From Marinirhabdus sp963799365 (GTDB lineage: Bacteria; Bacteroidota; Bacteroidia; Flavobacteriales; Flavobacteriaceae), in contig CAWCWV010000008.1 in the NCBI GenBank assembly GCA_963799365.1, positions 62,001 to 126,000 on the forward strand: 64,000 bases of DNA, written 5' to 3'. Shown piece by piece: positions 9,163 to 17,624 of the stretch (position 1 is the first letter of the stretch; every line of letters starts with the position of its first letter). The notes below the pieces were generated by a model that worked only from the letters and a program-made list of their open reading frames with translations, was not told where the DNA came from and searched no databases. Position numbers and translations under genes: made by a program.

Positions 9163-9843
9163 ATGAAATACATTATACCTTTCATAGGAGTACTATTATT
9201 TATCTCCTGTGCTTCAGAAACCGAAAAAAAAGTACTGGATGATATTGCTGAAGTCTATAACGGTAATGTATCCTATTCAAAAAGTTTTGTTTCTAATGAA
9301 AGTGAAAAACGCAACACTTTCAATGTGTTCATTGAAAACAGTAAAATGACGGACTCAATAGCTCCAACAGTAACAACTTCAAACACTGCGTTATTGGTTT
9401 ATGATGCGTTTACTGAAAATGAAAAAAACAATTATACAGATATTGAAGTATTTGTTGTTAATAAAAAAAAGGATACTGTATCTTATTATTATCCTATGGA
9501 TATCCTTACTCCCATAAGTGAGAAAGCAATGATTTTTAAAGAGTTTTCGCAACGTATTATCGATAAAGATTTTGACAAACTTGACGAACTTAAAAACAAT
9601 GTTGATATTCAAAAATCTATGGCGATAAATATAGAAAATGGATTAAAAAGAATGGAGAAAGAACACGGCAGTCTAAAAGAATATTATCGTTTTGGGATTT
9701 CAGAAGAAAAAGATGAAATTGGTATAATTTATCAATTTCAGGGGTATTTCGTGTTTTCAGATGGCTTTAAACTTAGTTATTTAATTGTTGTAGATGCCAC
9801 CAAAGAAAAAGATAAAATAGTAGGATATAGATTCTTCAATTGA
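9163..9843 (+). CDS. Hypothetical lipoprotein in two-component operon
   Basis: Protein of 226 aa with a lipoprotein signal (LLFISC, Cys16). The mature part is a mixed alpha/beta domain rich in Lys and Glu with no motif I recognise. It starts 3 bases after the response-regulator stop and is followed by a strong terminator. It may be an accessory or output of the signalling system, but that rests on context only. Confidence 0.8.
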   Translation: MKYIIPFIGVLLFISCASETEKKVLDDIAEVYNGNVSYSKSFVSNESEKRNTFNVFIENSKMTDSIAPTVTTSNTALLVYDAFTENEKNNYTDIEVFVVNKKKDTVSYYYPMDILTPISEKAMIFKEFSQRIIDKDFDKLDELKNNVDIQKSMAINIENGLKRMEKEHGSLKEYYRFGISEEKDEIGIIYQFQGYFVFSDGFKLSYLIVVDATKEKDKIVGYRFFN

Positions 9844-9860
9844 ATTTCAGAAAATTAAAA

Positions 9861-9894
9861 AAGCCCAGCTACAATAAAATTGTAAGATGGGCTT
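9861..9894 (+). terminator. Hairpin terminator of two-component operon
   Basis: AAGCCCA (9861-9867) pairs with TGGGCTT (9888-9894), and inside it ACAAT pairs with ATTGT around an AAA loop. It lies 18 bases after the lipoprotein stop. The A-run before and short T-run after fit an intrinsic terminator. Confidence 0.75.
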
Positions 9895-10074
9895 TCACAT
9901 TAACCAACCGAATCTTCTTCATAGCAATTCAGTTTCCTTTGTTTCATAAACCTGAAACAAATTTAGATGAGGATAGCACGTTCTAAAAACTATCCATCAT
10001 TACTAAAACAATTTACGAGAAGAATTACTACCTGGTTTTTATATTTAATTTTTTCCATAAGTTTACAGCTAGCT

Positions 10075-10584
10075 ATGGAAGAAAAATCAAACGTTTGCGA
10101 AGAGCGCACTTACGACAGCATTTATAGAGCACACGCCCAAGCCATTTTAAATTTTATTTATTTTAAATGTGGCGACAAGGATAAGGCTAATGATGTAGCG
10201 CAAGAAGCTTTTATTAAATTGTGGGAAAACTGTAAAAAAGTTTCACCAGAAAAAGCGAAATCGTATGTATATACCGTAGCCAATAATTTATTCTTAAATA
10301 CCGTTGCTCATAAAAAGGTAGTCTTAAAATATGTAGAAAGCCATCTCCCCAAGGTAGAAAAGCATTCTCCTCATTTTTTACTCGAAGAAAAAGAATACGG
10401 AGAGAAATTACAACAAGCTATTGCCAATTTAACCGAAATACAGCGAGAAGCATTCCTGTTAAGTCGTATTGAAGGAAAAAAATACAGAGAAATCGCCGAA
10501 ATTTTGAATATTTCGGACAAAGCAGTGAGCAAAAGAATCCACGACGCCTTGGAAGCACTTCGAAAAACGGTTGAAAAAATCTAA
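10075..10584 (+). CDS. ECF RNA polymerase sigma factor
   Basis: Sigma-70 family group 4 factor of 169 aa from the ATG at 10075. An open frame extends upstream to 9967, but those 36 residues are hydrophobic and unlike a sigma factor, so the internal ATG is preferred. Region 2 covers YDSIYRAHAQAILNF through VAQEAFIKLW. Region 4 covers TEIQREAFLLSRIEG and YREIAEILNISDKAVSKRI. It is followed after 54 bases by its probable anti-sigma factor and then a TonB receptor with an STN domain, the classical FecI/FecR/FecA arrangement. It probably directs transcription of the receptor gene. Confidence 0.92.
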   Translation: MEEKSNVCEERTYDSIYRAHAQAILNFIYFKCGDKDKANDVAQEAFIKLWENCKKVSPEKAKSYVYTVANNLFLNTVAHKKVVLKYVESHLPKVEKHSPHFLLEEKEYGEKLQQAIANLTEIQREAFLLSRIEGKKYREIAEILNISDKAVSKRIHDALEALRKTVEKI

Positions 10585-10638
10585 GCCAGAGGTAGTAAAA
10601 AATGATTCTAACTGTTTAACAAATAGAAGCAAGTAATT

Positions 10639-11550
10639 ATGAACAAGCAATTATTGGACAAATGGCTTAACGGCACCCACACCGTCGAAGATCTAGCTAT
10701 CCTGGAAACGTATCCAGAGTTCGCTGCCTACCAAAAAATTGACGCTTACACCAAGCAAATTGAAATTCCTTCTTTTGATGCAGAAGCTGGTTTAAAAAAC
10801 TTAAAAGAAAAACTTGCTACAAAAACTAAAAGCAGTCCTAAAGTAATAACCTTTCCTAGATTGCTTAAAGTTGCTGCCGTATTAGCACTTATTGCAGCTT
10901 CCTATGTTTTTATAAACTCATTACCTACAACAGTTACTACAAAGCTAGCCGAAAGCAAGACAATTGCTTTACCAGACACCTCTGAAGTATTCTTGAATGG
11001 CAGCTCTGAAATATCCTACAAAGAAAACACTTGGGAAGATTCAAGAGCGTTGAACCTTAACGGAGAAGCCTATTTTAAAGTTGCAAAAGGAAATAAATTT
11101 TTAGTAAATACTTCTCAAGGACAAGTTGCCGTGCTTGGAACGCAATTTAATGTGTTGGAAAATGGAACTAATTTTAGTGTTACTTGTTACGAAGGTTTGG
11201 TCGCCGTAACTCATAACAATAAAACCATACAGTTATCCAAAGGGAAAAACGCAGTTATACTAGATGGTACGCTACAAATTACTGAAGTTTTCACCAATAA
11301 ACCTGAATGGATTGGCAATGAAAGTAGTTACGATAATGTTACTATTAATAATGTGCTTCGCGATTTTGAAACCACTTACAATACTACAGTGACAACTAAA
11401 AATATTGATGTAACTTTACGATATACAGGCAGCTACACACATAAGGATTTGGAAGCTGCATTACAAACAATTACCATTCCACTGGGATTAACTTATACCA
11501 TTGAAAGCGAAACAAGTATCATCATTTCATCTCGAAATACTTCAGAATAA
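10639..11550 (+). CDS. FecR-family anti-sigma factor
   Basis: Inner-membrane regulator of 303 aa. A short cytoplasmic N-terminal sigma-binding segment (MNKQLLDKWLNGTHTVEDL) is followed by one TM helix (about 75-93). The periplasmic FecR domain lies at about 110-215 (TSEVFLNGSSEISY, LNGEAYFKVAKG, VLGTQFNV). The C-terminal DUF4974/STN-like domain spans about 235-300 (NVLRDFETTYNT, RYTGSYTHKDLEAAL). It should relay the signal from the TonB receptor to the sigma factor upstream. Its 3' end overlaps the proposed receptor start by 50 bases. Confidence 0.92.
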   Translation: MNKQLLDKWLNGTHTVEDLAILETYPEFAAYQKIDAYTKQIEIPSFDAEAGLKNLKEKLATKTKSSPKVITFPRLLKVAAVLALIAASYVFINSLPTTVTTKLAESKTIALPDTSEVFLNGSSEISYKENTWEDSRALNLNGEAYFKVAKGNKFLVNTSQGQVAVLGTQFNVLENGTNFSVTCYEGLVAVTHNNKTIQLSKGKNAVILDGTLQITEVFTNKPEWIGNESSYDNVTINNVLRDFETTYNTTVTTKNIDVTLRYTGSYTHKDLEAALQTITIPLGLTYTIESETSIIISSRNTSE

Positions 11551-14101
11551 GAACTTATTTTGGTGCTGCTTTCTTATGCTTTTTGCAACACTCTCCGTTG
11601 CATCTCAAACTCCAACTGAAAAAATCCCACTCTTAAAAACTCTTAAACAAATCGAGAGATCCTTCGATGTGAAATTTTCATACCTTCGAAGAGACATCAA
11701 GAATATTGAAGTTAAAAAACCAGACCAATCATTAAATCTTCAGGAAACATTAAATGAGCTTTCGGTTTCCGGAAATCTTCAACTAACCCAAATAAACGAA
11801 CGCTATATAGCAATACAGGTAAAACAGGCTGAAAAAATATCAGTTTGTGGCATACTCATAGATTCAGAAAGTAGCTTCCCTATTGCAAATGCCGAAATAG
11901 TTACAGCAAACACAGTCACTATTAGTGATGGAGGTGGAAATTTCAACATTCCTTCTATAGCTGAAAATGAAATCATAAGCATTTTGATAAACGGATTTTT
12001 AGCGCGTACCATTAATGCACAGGATCTTAACCTTCAAAATAGGTGCCCATTTATATATGTTTCGCAGGACTATACTTACTTATCAGAAGTAGTTTTGAGC
12101 GATTTTATCACCAAAGGAATTTCTAGAAATGTTCAAGGTGCCACCACCATTTCTAATAAAAATTTCGATATCCTCCCAAGCCTTATTGAACCAGATGTTT
12201 TACAAATAGCACAAGCGTTACCAGGAATTGACAGTGCAGACGAAACAGCCGCCAACCTCAATGTGCGCGGTGGCACAGCAGATGAATTTTTGATACTTTG
12301 GGACGACATTAGAATGTACCAGACAGGGCATTTTTTTGGGCTTATTTCGGCCTTTAATCCTAATCTTACGAAAAATGTTACTATTTACAAAAATGGGACC
12401 AGTCCCCGTTATGGAGAAGGTGTTTCTGGCGTTATTGCATTAGAATCCAACAATACAATTCCTGAAAATTTCCAGGGCGGTTTGGGAATAAATCTAACCA
12501 GCGCCAATGGCTATGGAGAAATTCCTATTTCAGAGAAATTTTTACTTACTATTTCTGGAAGAACCTCTATAAATACTGGTATTGGAAACCCAGTTTATAA
12601 TGAGTTTTTTAGTAAAGTCTTTCAAAATACCATTGTTACCAACCTACAAAACAACACCACCGATGGGGTAAGGTCTACTGATGAAGCCTTCAATTTTTTT
12701 GATGTTTCGCTAAAAGCGCTTTGGAAAATTACACCTCGTAATGAGATAAGTTATCATTTTCTAGCCATAGATAACAAGTTACAATTTACAGAACGCTTTA
12801 TTGCATCGGAAAACTCTTCAGTCTTAGAAAGTGAATTAGAGCAACAAAACACTACCAATGGCATTTCCTGGCAACGCAATTGGGGCAGCTTTATTCCGCT
12901 CACATCAAAACTATTGGTGTACCAAAGCAACTATAATCGCAGTGAATTTACTAACAATGTAGATCTAGCCTTGCTTGCCTCCAACCAAAACAAAGTGATA
13001 GAAAAAGGCCTGAAAGCAGATGTTTCTTATAAATTAAATGAGCAAATAACCTTAACGGGCGGCTATCAATATACAGATACCGAGATTGTAGACGCAGAAA
13101 CGAATAGTAACAGCCCAGTTATTAAAACACAAAAAAATAGTCTTTATTCCAATGCCTTTTTTGCGGGAAGCAATTTGAATTTTTTTAATGGAACTACCAA
13201 TGTTTCCTCCGGACTAAGGTTAACTCAGTATGAAACAATTTCAGAAAGCTTTATAGAACCAAGATTTCATGTCGATCAAAAACTGAATACTAGCTGGCGC
13301 GCAACACTTTCTGGCGAATTAAAGCACCAAGCTGTTTACCAAACTATTAATATTAGGGACAACCTCTTGGGTGTTGAAACCCGCGATTGGCTGCTGGCAG
13401 ATAATGAAGCTCATTCAATTCTACAAAGCAAACAATTGGGAATTGGTTTAAATTATAGCAGAGACAACTGGATTGTTGCTACAGAATTATTTCTGAAAAA
13501 CGTGGAAGGCATCAACACAGGAAATCTTGGTTTTAGAAACCAATTGCAAGACACCAATTTTACTGGCGAATACAACGTTAAAGGAGCTGAAGTTTCTCTC
13601 AATAAAAAATTAAAAGACGCTAATATTTGGTTGAGTTATACCTATCAAGACAATACGTACAGTTTTAAACAATTACAACCACAAACCTTTAGAAACAATT
13701 TGGACACCAATCATTCTTTAACATTGGCTGGATCGTTTGATTATAGAAATTTTAGTTTTTCAGTAGGAAATACGTTTAAATCTGGACTCCCTTACACCTC
13801 ACCTGTTGCAGGCAATTCCATCTCGACTATTGCTGGCGTTTCTAGGATAAACTTCAATACACCAAATAATGAAACGCTCCCTAGTTATTTTAGGAGTGAT
13901 TTTTCGGCATCGTATGCTGTAAAATTAGATGAAACTTTTAGGGGAAAAATAAATATAGCTGTTCTAAATATTCTTAATAAAAACAATTCCCTAAATAGAT
14001 ATTATATTCTGGAAAACATAGAAGGCGTTCCTACCTTAAGGCGTGTAGATGAATTCTCCCTTGGGTTAACACCTAACATTTCGGTTCAGTTGTTATTCTA
14101 G
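11501..14101 (+). CDS. TonB-dependent outer-membrane receptor with STN signalling domain
   Basis: Outer-membrane transporter of about 866 aa. The signal peptide is NLFWCCFLMLFATLSVASQ. An STN domain (about 45-105) is the part that contacts FecR. A carboxypeptidase-like domain (about 115-195) precedes the plug (LPGIDSADETAANLNVRGG, YGEGVSGVIAL), then the barrel ending in LLF. The start is uncertain. TTG at 11501 overlaps fecR by 50 bases but gives Lys residues before the hydrophobic core; the first ATG (11576) would cut the signal core. No SusD partner follows, so the substrate is probably a small ligand or siderophore rather than a glycan. This is inference. Confidence 0.9.
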   Translation: MKAKQVSSFHLEILQNKNLFWCCFLMLFATLSVASQTPTEKIPLLKTLKQIERSFDVKFSYLRRDIKNIEVKKPDQSLNLQETLNELSVSGNLQLTQINERYIAIQVKQAEKISVCGILIDSESSFPIANAEIVTANTVTISDGGGNFNIPSIAENEIISILINGFLARTINAQDLNLQNRCPFIYVSQDYTYLSEVVLSDFITKGISRNVQGATTISNKNFDILPSLIEPDVLQIAQALPGIDSADETAANLNVRGGTADEFLILWDDIRMYQTGHFFGLISAFNPNLTKNVTIYKNGTSPRYGEGVSGVIALESNNTIPENFQGGLGINLTSANGYGEIPISEKFLLTISGRTSINTGIGNPVYNEFFSKVFQNTIVTNLQNNTTDGVRSTDEAFNFFDVSLKALWKITPRNEISYHFLAIDNKLQFTERFIASENSSVLESELEQQNTTNGISWQRNWGSFIPLTSKLLVYQSNYNRSEFTNNVDLALLASNQNKVIEKGLKADVSYKLNEQITLTGGYQYTDTEIVDAETNSNSPVIKTQKNSLYSNAFFAGSNLNFFNGTTNVSSGLRLTQYETISESFIEPRFHVDQKLNTSWRATLSGELKHQAVYQTINIRDNLLGVETRDWLLADNEAHSILQSKQLGIGLNYSRDNWIVATELFLKNVEGINTGNLGFRNQLQDTNFTGEYNVKGAEVSLNKKLKDANIWLSYTYQDNTYSFKQLQPQTFRNNLDTNHSLTLAGSFDYRNFSFSVGNTFKSGLPYTSPVAGNSISTIAGVSRINFNTPNNETLPSYFRSDFSASYAVKLDETFRGKINIAVLNILNKNNSLNRYYILENIEGVPTLRRVDEFSLGLTPNISVQLLF

Positions 14102-14113
14102 TTACCCTGAGAT

Positions 14114-15892
14114 TTACATCTTATCAGGCACCTGAATCCCAAGTAAAGAAAACGCTGTTTTAATTATATTTCCAACCGCGTCACACAATTGTACTCTAAA
14201 GGCTATTTCGGCATCATTTTCGGCACCAAAAATAGATACATTTTGATAAAAGGAATTAAACTCCTTAACCAGATCGTAGGTATAATTTGCGACCAACGCA
14301 GGACTGTAATTACTAGCTGCTAACTGAATAACATCTGGAAATTGCTGTAAAATCTTAATCAATTCTTTTTCCTTTTCGTGAAGATCTATGGACGATTCCT
14401 CACGGTTGCTGAGCGGAGTCGAAGCAGCTTTTCTCAGAATAGATTGAATACGCGCATAGGTATACTGTATAAAAGGTCCCGTGTTGCCTTGAAAATCTAC
14501 ACTTTCCTCAGGGTTGAAGAGAATTCGCTTTTTAGGATCTACTTTTAGGATATAATATTTAAGTGCCCCCAAACCAATAGTTTTGTACAAATGCGATTTC
14601 TCTTCAGCTGAAAAATCGTCAATCTTACCCAGCTCTTCTGAAATTTCCTTGGCTGTTGCAGCCATATCATCTATCAAATCGTCTGCATCTACTACGGTTC
14701 CTTCCCGACTTTTCATCTTACCGGATGGCAAATCTACCATCCCGTAACTCAAGTGGTATAAATTTTCAGCCCATTTGAAACCTAATTTTTTCAAGATCAA
14801 GAACAGTACTTGAAAATGATATTCCTGCTCATTACCCACAGTATAGATCATTCCGTTTACATCTGGAAAATCTTTTACTCGCTGGATGGCGGTACCTATA
14901 TCCTGCGTCATATACACAGCAGTGCCATCACTTCGCAAAACAATTTTTCTATCCAGACCATCATCGGTTAAATCACACCAAACGGAGCCGTCCGGATCCT
15001 TTTGAAAAACTCCCTTTTCGAGTCCAGATTGTATAAAATCTTTTCCTAACAAGTAGGTTTCACTTTCGTAATAGTTTTTGTCAAAATCTACACCTATACT
15101 TGCATAGGTCGCATCAAAACCTGTATACACCCATCCGTTCATTTTTTTCCACAGGGCAACAACTTCGGGATCTCCAGCTTCCCATTTACGGAGCATTTTC
15201 TGGGCTTCTAATAGGATTGGAGCTTCGGCTTTTGCATCTTTTTCTGTAGCTCCTTTTTCGATAAGGGTATTTATTTCTTTTTTGTATTCCTTGTCAAAAC
15301 GCACGTAGTAATTTCCTACCAGTTTATCGCCCTTAATTCCAGAGGATTCTGGTGTTTCCCCTTCACCGTATCTTTCCCATGCCAACATACTTTTACAAAT
15401 ATGAATTCCACGGTCATTAATAATTTGTGTTTTATAAACTTTTTTACCCGCTGCTATTAAAATTTCAGCAACCGAAAAGCCTAACAACACATTCCGTATA
15501 TGACCTAAATGCAAGGGTTTGTTTGTATTTGGAGAAGCGTACTCTACCATCATTGCATCTTGAGTGGCGGGAACAGTTCCGTAGGTAGTAAAGTCTTGAA
15601 TATTATGGAAAAAATCGAGGTAATATGCATCGCTTAAAACTAAATTCAAAAAGCCTTTTACCACATTAAATTTGGAAACTTCAGCTACATTTGCCACTAA
15701 ATACTCACCAACGGCCTCCCCTATTTGTACGGGATTACCTTTAACCGAACGTAACATAGAAAAAATAACCACCGTAATATCACCTTCAAAATCTTTACGG
15801 GTAGCCTGAAATTCCACGTTTTCAAGGCTAACGTTATAAGTTTCGGCAATGGCTTGTTTTACATGCTTCGATAATATTGACTGCAAATCCAT
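14114..15892 (-). CDS. argS: Arginine-tRNA ligase
   Basis: Class I aminoacyl-tRNA synthetase of 592 aa charging tRNA-Arg. The additional N-terminal tRNA-binding domain is at 1-110. The HIGH-type signature appears as SPNTNKPLHLGHIRN (about 120-134), and a KMSKS-equivalent as SGKMKSREGT near 387-396. The DALR anticodon-binding domain (SPALVANYTYDLVKEFNSFY) is at the C-terminus. An unusual GC-rich in-frame patch at 14404-14428 encodes ASTPLSNR (about 488-496), see findings. The gene is convergent with the TonB receptor, 12 bases apart. Confidence 0.97.
   Translation of the reverse strand: MDLQSILSKHVKQAIAETYNVSLENVEFQATRKDFEGDITVVIFSMLRSVKGNPVQIGEAVGEYLVANVAEVSKFNVVKGFLNLVLSDAYYLDFFHNIQDFTTYGTVPATQDAMMVEYASPNTNKPLHLGHIRNVLLGFSVAEILIAAGKKVYKTQIINDRGIHICKSMLAWERYGEGETPESSGIKGDKLVGNYYVRFDKEYKKEINTLIEKGATEKDAKAEAPILLEAQKMLRKWEAGDPEVVALWKKMNGWVYTGFDATYASIGVDFDKNYYESETYLLGKDFIQSGLEKGVFQKDPDGSVWCDLTDDGLDRKIVLRSDGTAVYMTQDIGTAIQRVKDFPDVNGMIYTVGNEQEYHFQVLFLILKKLGFKWAENLYHLSYGMVDLPSGKMKSREGTVVDADDLIDDMAATAKEISEELGKIDDFSAEEKSHLYKTIGLGALKYYILKVDPKKRILFNPEESVDFQGNTGPFIQYTYARIQSILRKAASTPLSNREESSIDLHEKEKELIKILQQFPDVIQLAASNYSPALVANYTYDLVKEFNSFYQNVSIFGAENDAEIAFRVQLCDAVGNIIKTAFSLLGIQVPDKM
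14404..14428. repeat. Repeat-like GC-rich patch inside argS
   Basis: A 25-base segment containing GCTGAGCGGAGTCGAAGC lies in the argS frame. On the coding strand it reads as codons ACT CCG CTC AGC AAC CGT, GC-rich for this genome. From memory, TGAGCGGAGTCGAA is a common dispersed motif in flavobacterial intergenic DNA. No second exact copy is seen in this window, so the repeat identity is inferred. Confidence 0.4.
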
Positions 15893-15987
15893 GGAAGTGT
15901 TTTAAGGGTGTAAAGATAACTATATTCTAAAAAGATAGCAGGTGCAGAAAGGCTTTTCGACAAAAATCAACGGTATGTTAATGTAGT

Positions 15988-16017
15988 TTGGCTTCAGGAT
16001 TGCCTATTGTATCTTGC
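15988..16017 (+). promoter_or_regulatory. Putative promoter of the DUF2652 gene
   Basis: TTG (15988-15990), 19 bases, then TATCTTGC (16010-16017), close to the Bacteroidota TTG-N19-TAnnTTTG consensus with the last bases of the -7 box differing. The ATG follows 19 bases later at 16037. Confidence 0.5.
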
Positions 16018-16036
16018 GGTTTAAATTAAAAAGTTA

Positions 16037-16642
16037 ATGAAAGCAAGCCCAGCTCTTATTTGTATTCCGGACATTAGCGGTTTTACAGAATTTATGCGCT
16101 CCGTTGATATTGAAGTGAGCTCACTAGTTATTCCAGCGTTGCTCAACGAGATTATTTATAGCAATGAGATCAATTTAAAGGTATCAGAAATTGAGGGAGA
16201 TGCAGTTTTGTTTTTCCGAAAAGGTGAATTGCCTCCATTTCAGGATTTGGTAGACCAATGCAAATTATTTTACACGCAGTTTTACGAGCGTATGGATGTC
16301 TTGCTGAAAAAATTTAAAGACAAACATAAAGAAGTGAATTTCCCTGAAATTCTAGGGCTAAAAATAATTCTTCATTACGGTGCCGAAATTGGTATGGTAC
16401 AAATTGGCAACCATATAAAATTGATGGGAGAAGACGTAATTACCGCTCACAGATTACTTAAAAATGACGTTCCAATAGATGAATACTTGCTTATTTCTGA
16501 GGCTCTTTTGAGCCATTACAAAGATCAAAAAATTGAAGAAAATTGTGATTGGGCGCAACTAAAATCTGAAGAATTGGAAGTAGAACATCTTGGCACCATT
16601 AAATACTATTACATTAATTTAAAACCCTTGAATAGCGATTAA
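16037..16642 (+). CDS. DUF2652 protein with class III cyclase-like fold
   Basis: Cytoplasmic protein of 201 aa. PDISGFTEFM (about 8-17) and EIEGDAVLFF (about 54-63) match in order the two metal-binding Asp motifs of class III adenylate/guanylate cyclases. GEDVITAHRLLKND (about 134-147) corresponds to the cyclase GxxVNxAARL segment, but Asn is replaced by Ile. The catalytic outcome is therefore doubtful; it may bind nucleotide without cyclising it. No sensor or TM domain is attached. The next gene starts 22 bases downstream and is probably co-transcribed. Confidence 0.8.
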   Translation: MKASPALICIPDISGFTEFMRSVDIEVSSLVIPALLNEIIYSNEINLKVSEIEGDAVLFFRKGELPPFQDLVDQCKLFYTQFYERMDVLLKKFKDKHKEVNFPEILGLKIILHYGAEIGMVQIGNHIKLMGEDVITAHRLLKNDVPIDEYLLISEALLSHYKDQKIEENCDWAQLKSEELEVEHLGTIKYYYINLKPLNSD

Positions 16643-16664
16643 CAGTCCTTTAAAATATCACTGA

Positions 16665-17096
16665 ATGTTACTTAACGTCTCTTACAACAATAAACAAACC
16701 AGCCAAAAAATTGATGCCGAAGTAGGCAAGCCTTTCTCCCTTGCAACGCGAATTAAAATGCGCGGCATAGGCTCCACAAAATTGATTATTACCGAAAAGA
16801 GCATTCAAATACATAATTTGCTTATTCTGGACAGCAATAGAAACCAATGTAATATCGAAATGCGTCCTAACGGAATTATTGTAGGGTTTAGAAGTCTGTT
16901 AGAGAGTTATGCACTTGTAATACCGTATTATAAATTAGTGCTTTATAAGGGAAAAGCTGAAGAATACAGTATCTACAGAGACAATTATTTTATTAAAATT
17001 GAAGCCAGACCTAAAGATAAAGCTATTCATAATTTTATAAGTAAAGTATTAGCAGCGAAAGCAGAAGCTACACCTACGAGGTTGGAAGATCTCTAG
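16665..17096 (+). CDS. Hypothetical protein downstream of cyclase-like gene
   Basis: Protein of 143 aa without signal peptide or TM segment. It is predicted to be mostly beta strand with a C-terminal helix (DKAIHNFISKVLAAKAEA), which loosely resembles a PH-like fold, though I do not recognise a family. It lies 22 bases after the DUF2652 gene. Its stop is 7 bases before the heptamer repeat tract. Confidence 0.7.
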   Translation: MLLNVSYNNKQTSQKIDAEVGKPFSLATRIKMRGIGSTKLIITEKSIQIHNLLILDSNRNQCNIEMRPNGIIVGFRSLLESYALVIPYYKLVLYKGKAEEYSIYRDNYFIKIEARPKDKAIHNFISKVLAAKAEATPTRLEDL

Positions 17097-17103
17097 AATA
17101 GAA

Positions 17104-17206
<103 letters not shown>

Positions 17207-17232
17207 AATTTAAAAAATCAGACGCCTTTTCT

Positions 17233-17274
17233 CTATTTTCTATTTTCTATTTTCTATTTTCTATTTTCTATTTT
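17233..17274. repeat. Heptanucleotide tandem repeat (CTATTTT)6
   Basis: Six perfect copies of CTATTTT followed by CTA, only 26 bases after the GGTTTTC array and directly before the stop codon of the small gene at 17281. It shares the 7-base period and TTTTC core of its neighbour but has a different sequence. Confidence 0.97.
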
Positions 17275-17280
17275 CTAAAA

Positions 17281-17484
17281 TTATCTTTTCTGCATAAACG
17301 CGCCAGCTATTAACGCCAGAACGCCCAATCCAATCATTGCCATTATTTGATTGCTCAACCCTTCTTTTGTTGAAACTTCCAGTGGCCCAATGTCCAAAAC
17401 TTTCTGAGGGATAAATGCATTGTACAAGCCAAAGCCAACAAGCACAACACCCACTACAATTAAAACGGTTTTTAATATTTTCAT
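17281..17484 (-). CDS. Small two-TM membrane protein (DUF3185-like)
   Basis: Protein of 67 aa. The first hydrophobic helix is at about 4-24 (TVLIVVGVVLVGFGLYNAF), then a short loop, then a second helix at about 47-63 (MAMIGLGVLALIAGAFM) and a basic end QKR. The shape fits the small DUF3185 family, but the match is from pattern only. Its stop abuts a heptamer repeat, and a 17-base palindrome lies just upstream of the ATG. Confidence 0.65.
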   Translation of the reverse strand: MKILKTVLIVVGVVLVGFGLYNAFIPQKVLDIGPLEVSTKEGLSNQIMAMIGLGVLALIAGAFMQKR

Positions 17485-17491
17485 ATGTATT

Positions 17492-17508
17492 TTCCGCCTA
17501 GGGCGGAA
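17492..17508. repeat. Perfect palindrome upstream of small membrane protein
   Basis: TTCCGCC-TAG-GGCGGAA, a 7-bp stem with a 3-base loop, in the divergent spacer between 17484 and 17625. On the minus strand it sits 8-24 bases before the ATG. It could be an RNA hairpin, an operator or a dispersed palindrome. Confidence 0.7.
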
Positions 17509-17624
17509 TAGTATTGGTTAGTAAGATCGATAAAGATAGTAAACCATATGAAACCAATTTAAAGTTATTATAAAGTCAGTACTCGTTTAACAAACTCTAC
17601 GTATCTTTAAACAAATACAAACAT

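Noticed and set aside
8541..9185. 214-aa open frame on the minus strand opposite the response regulator
   Set aside because: It lies wholly antisense to a gene with complete receiver and LuxR motifs, has low-complexity Ser/Phe-rich content and no family resemblance.
9967..10074. N-terminal extension of the ECF sigma factor from the upstream ATG
   Set aside because: The extra 36 residues are basic then hydrophobic and unlike sigma factors; region 2 fits a start at 10075.
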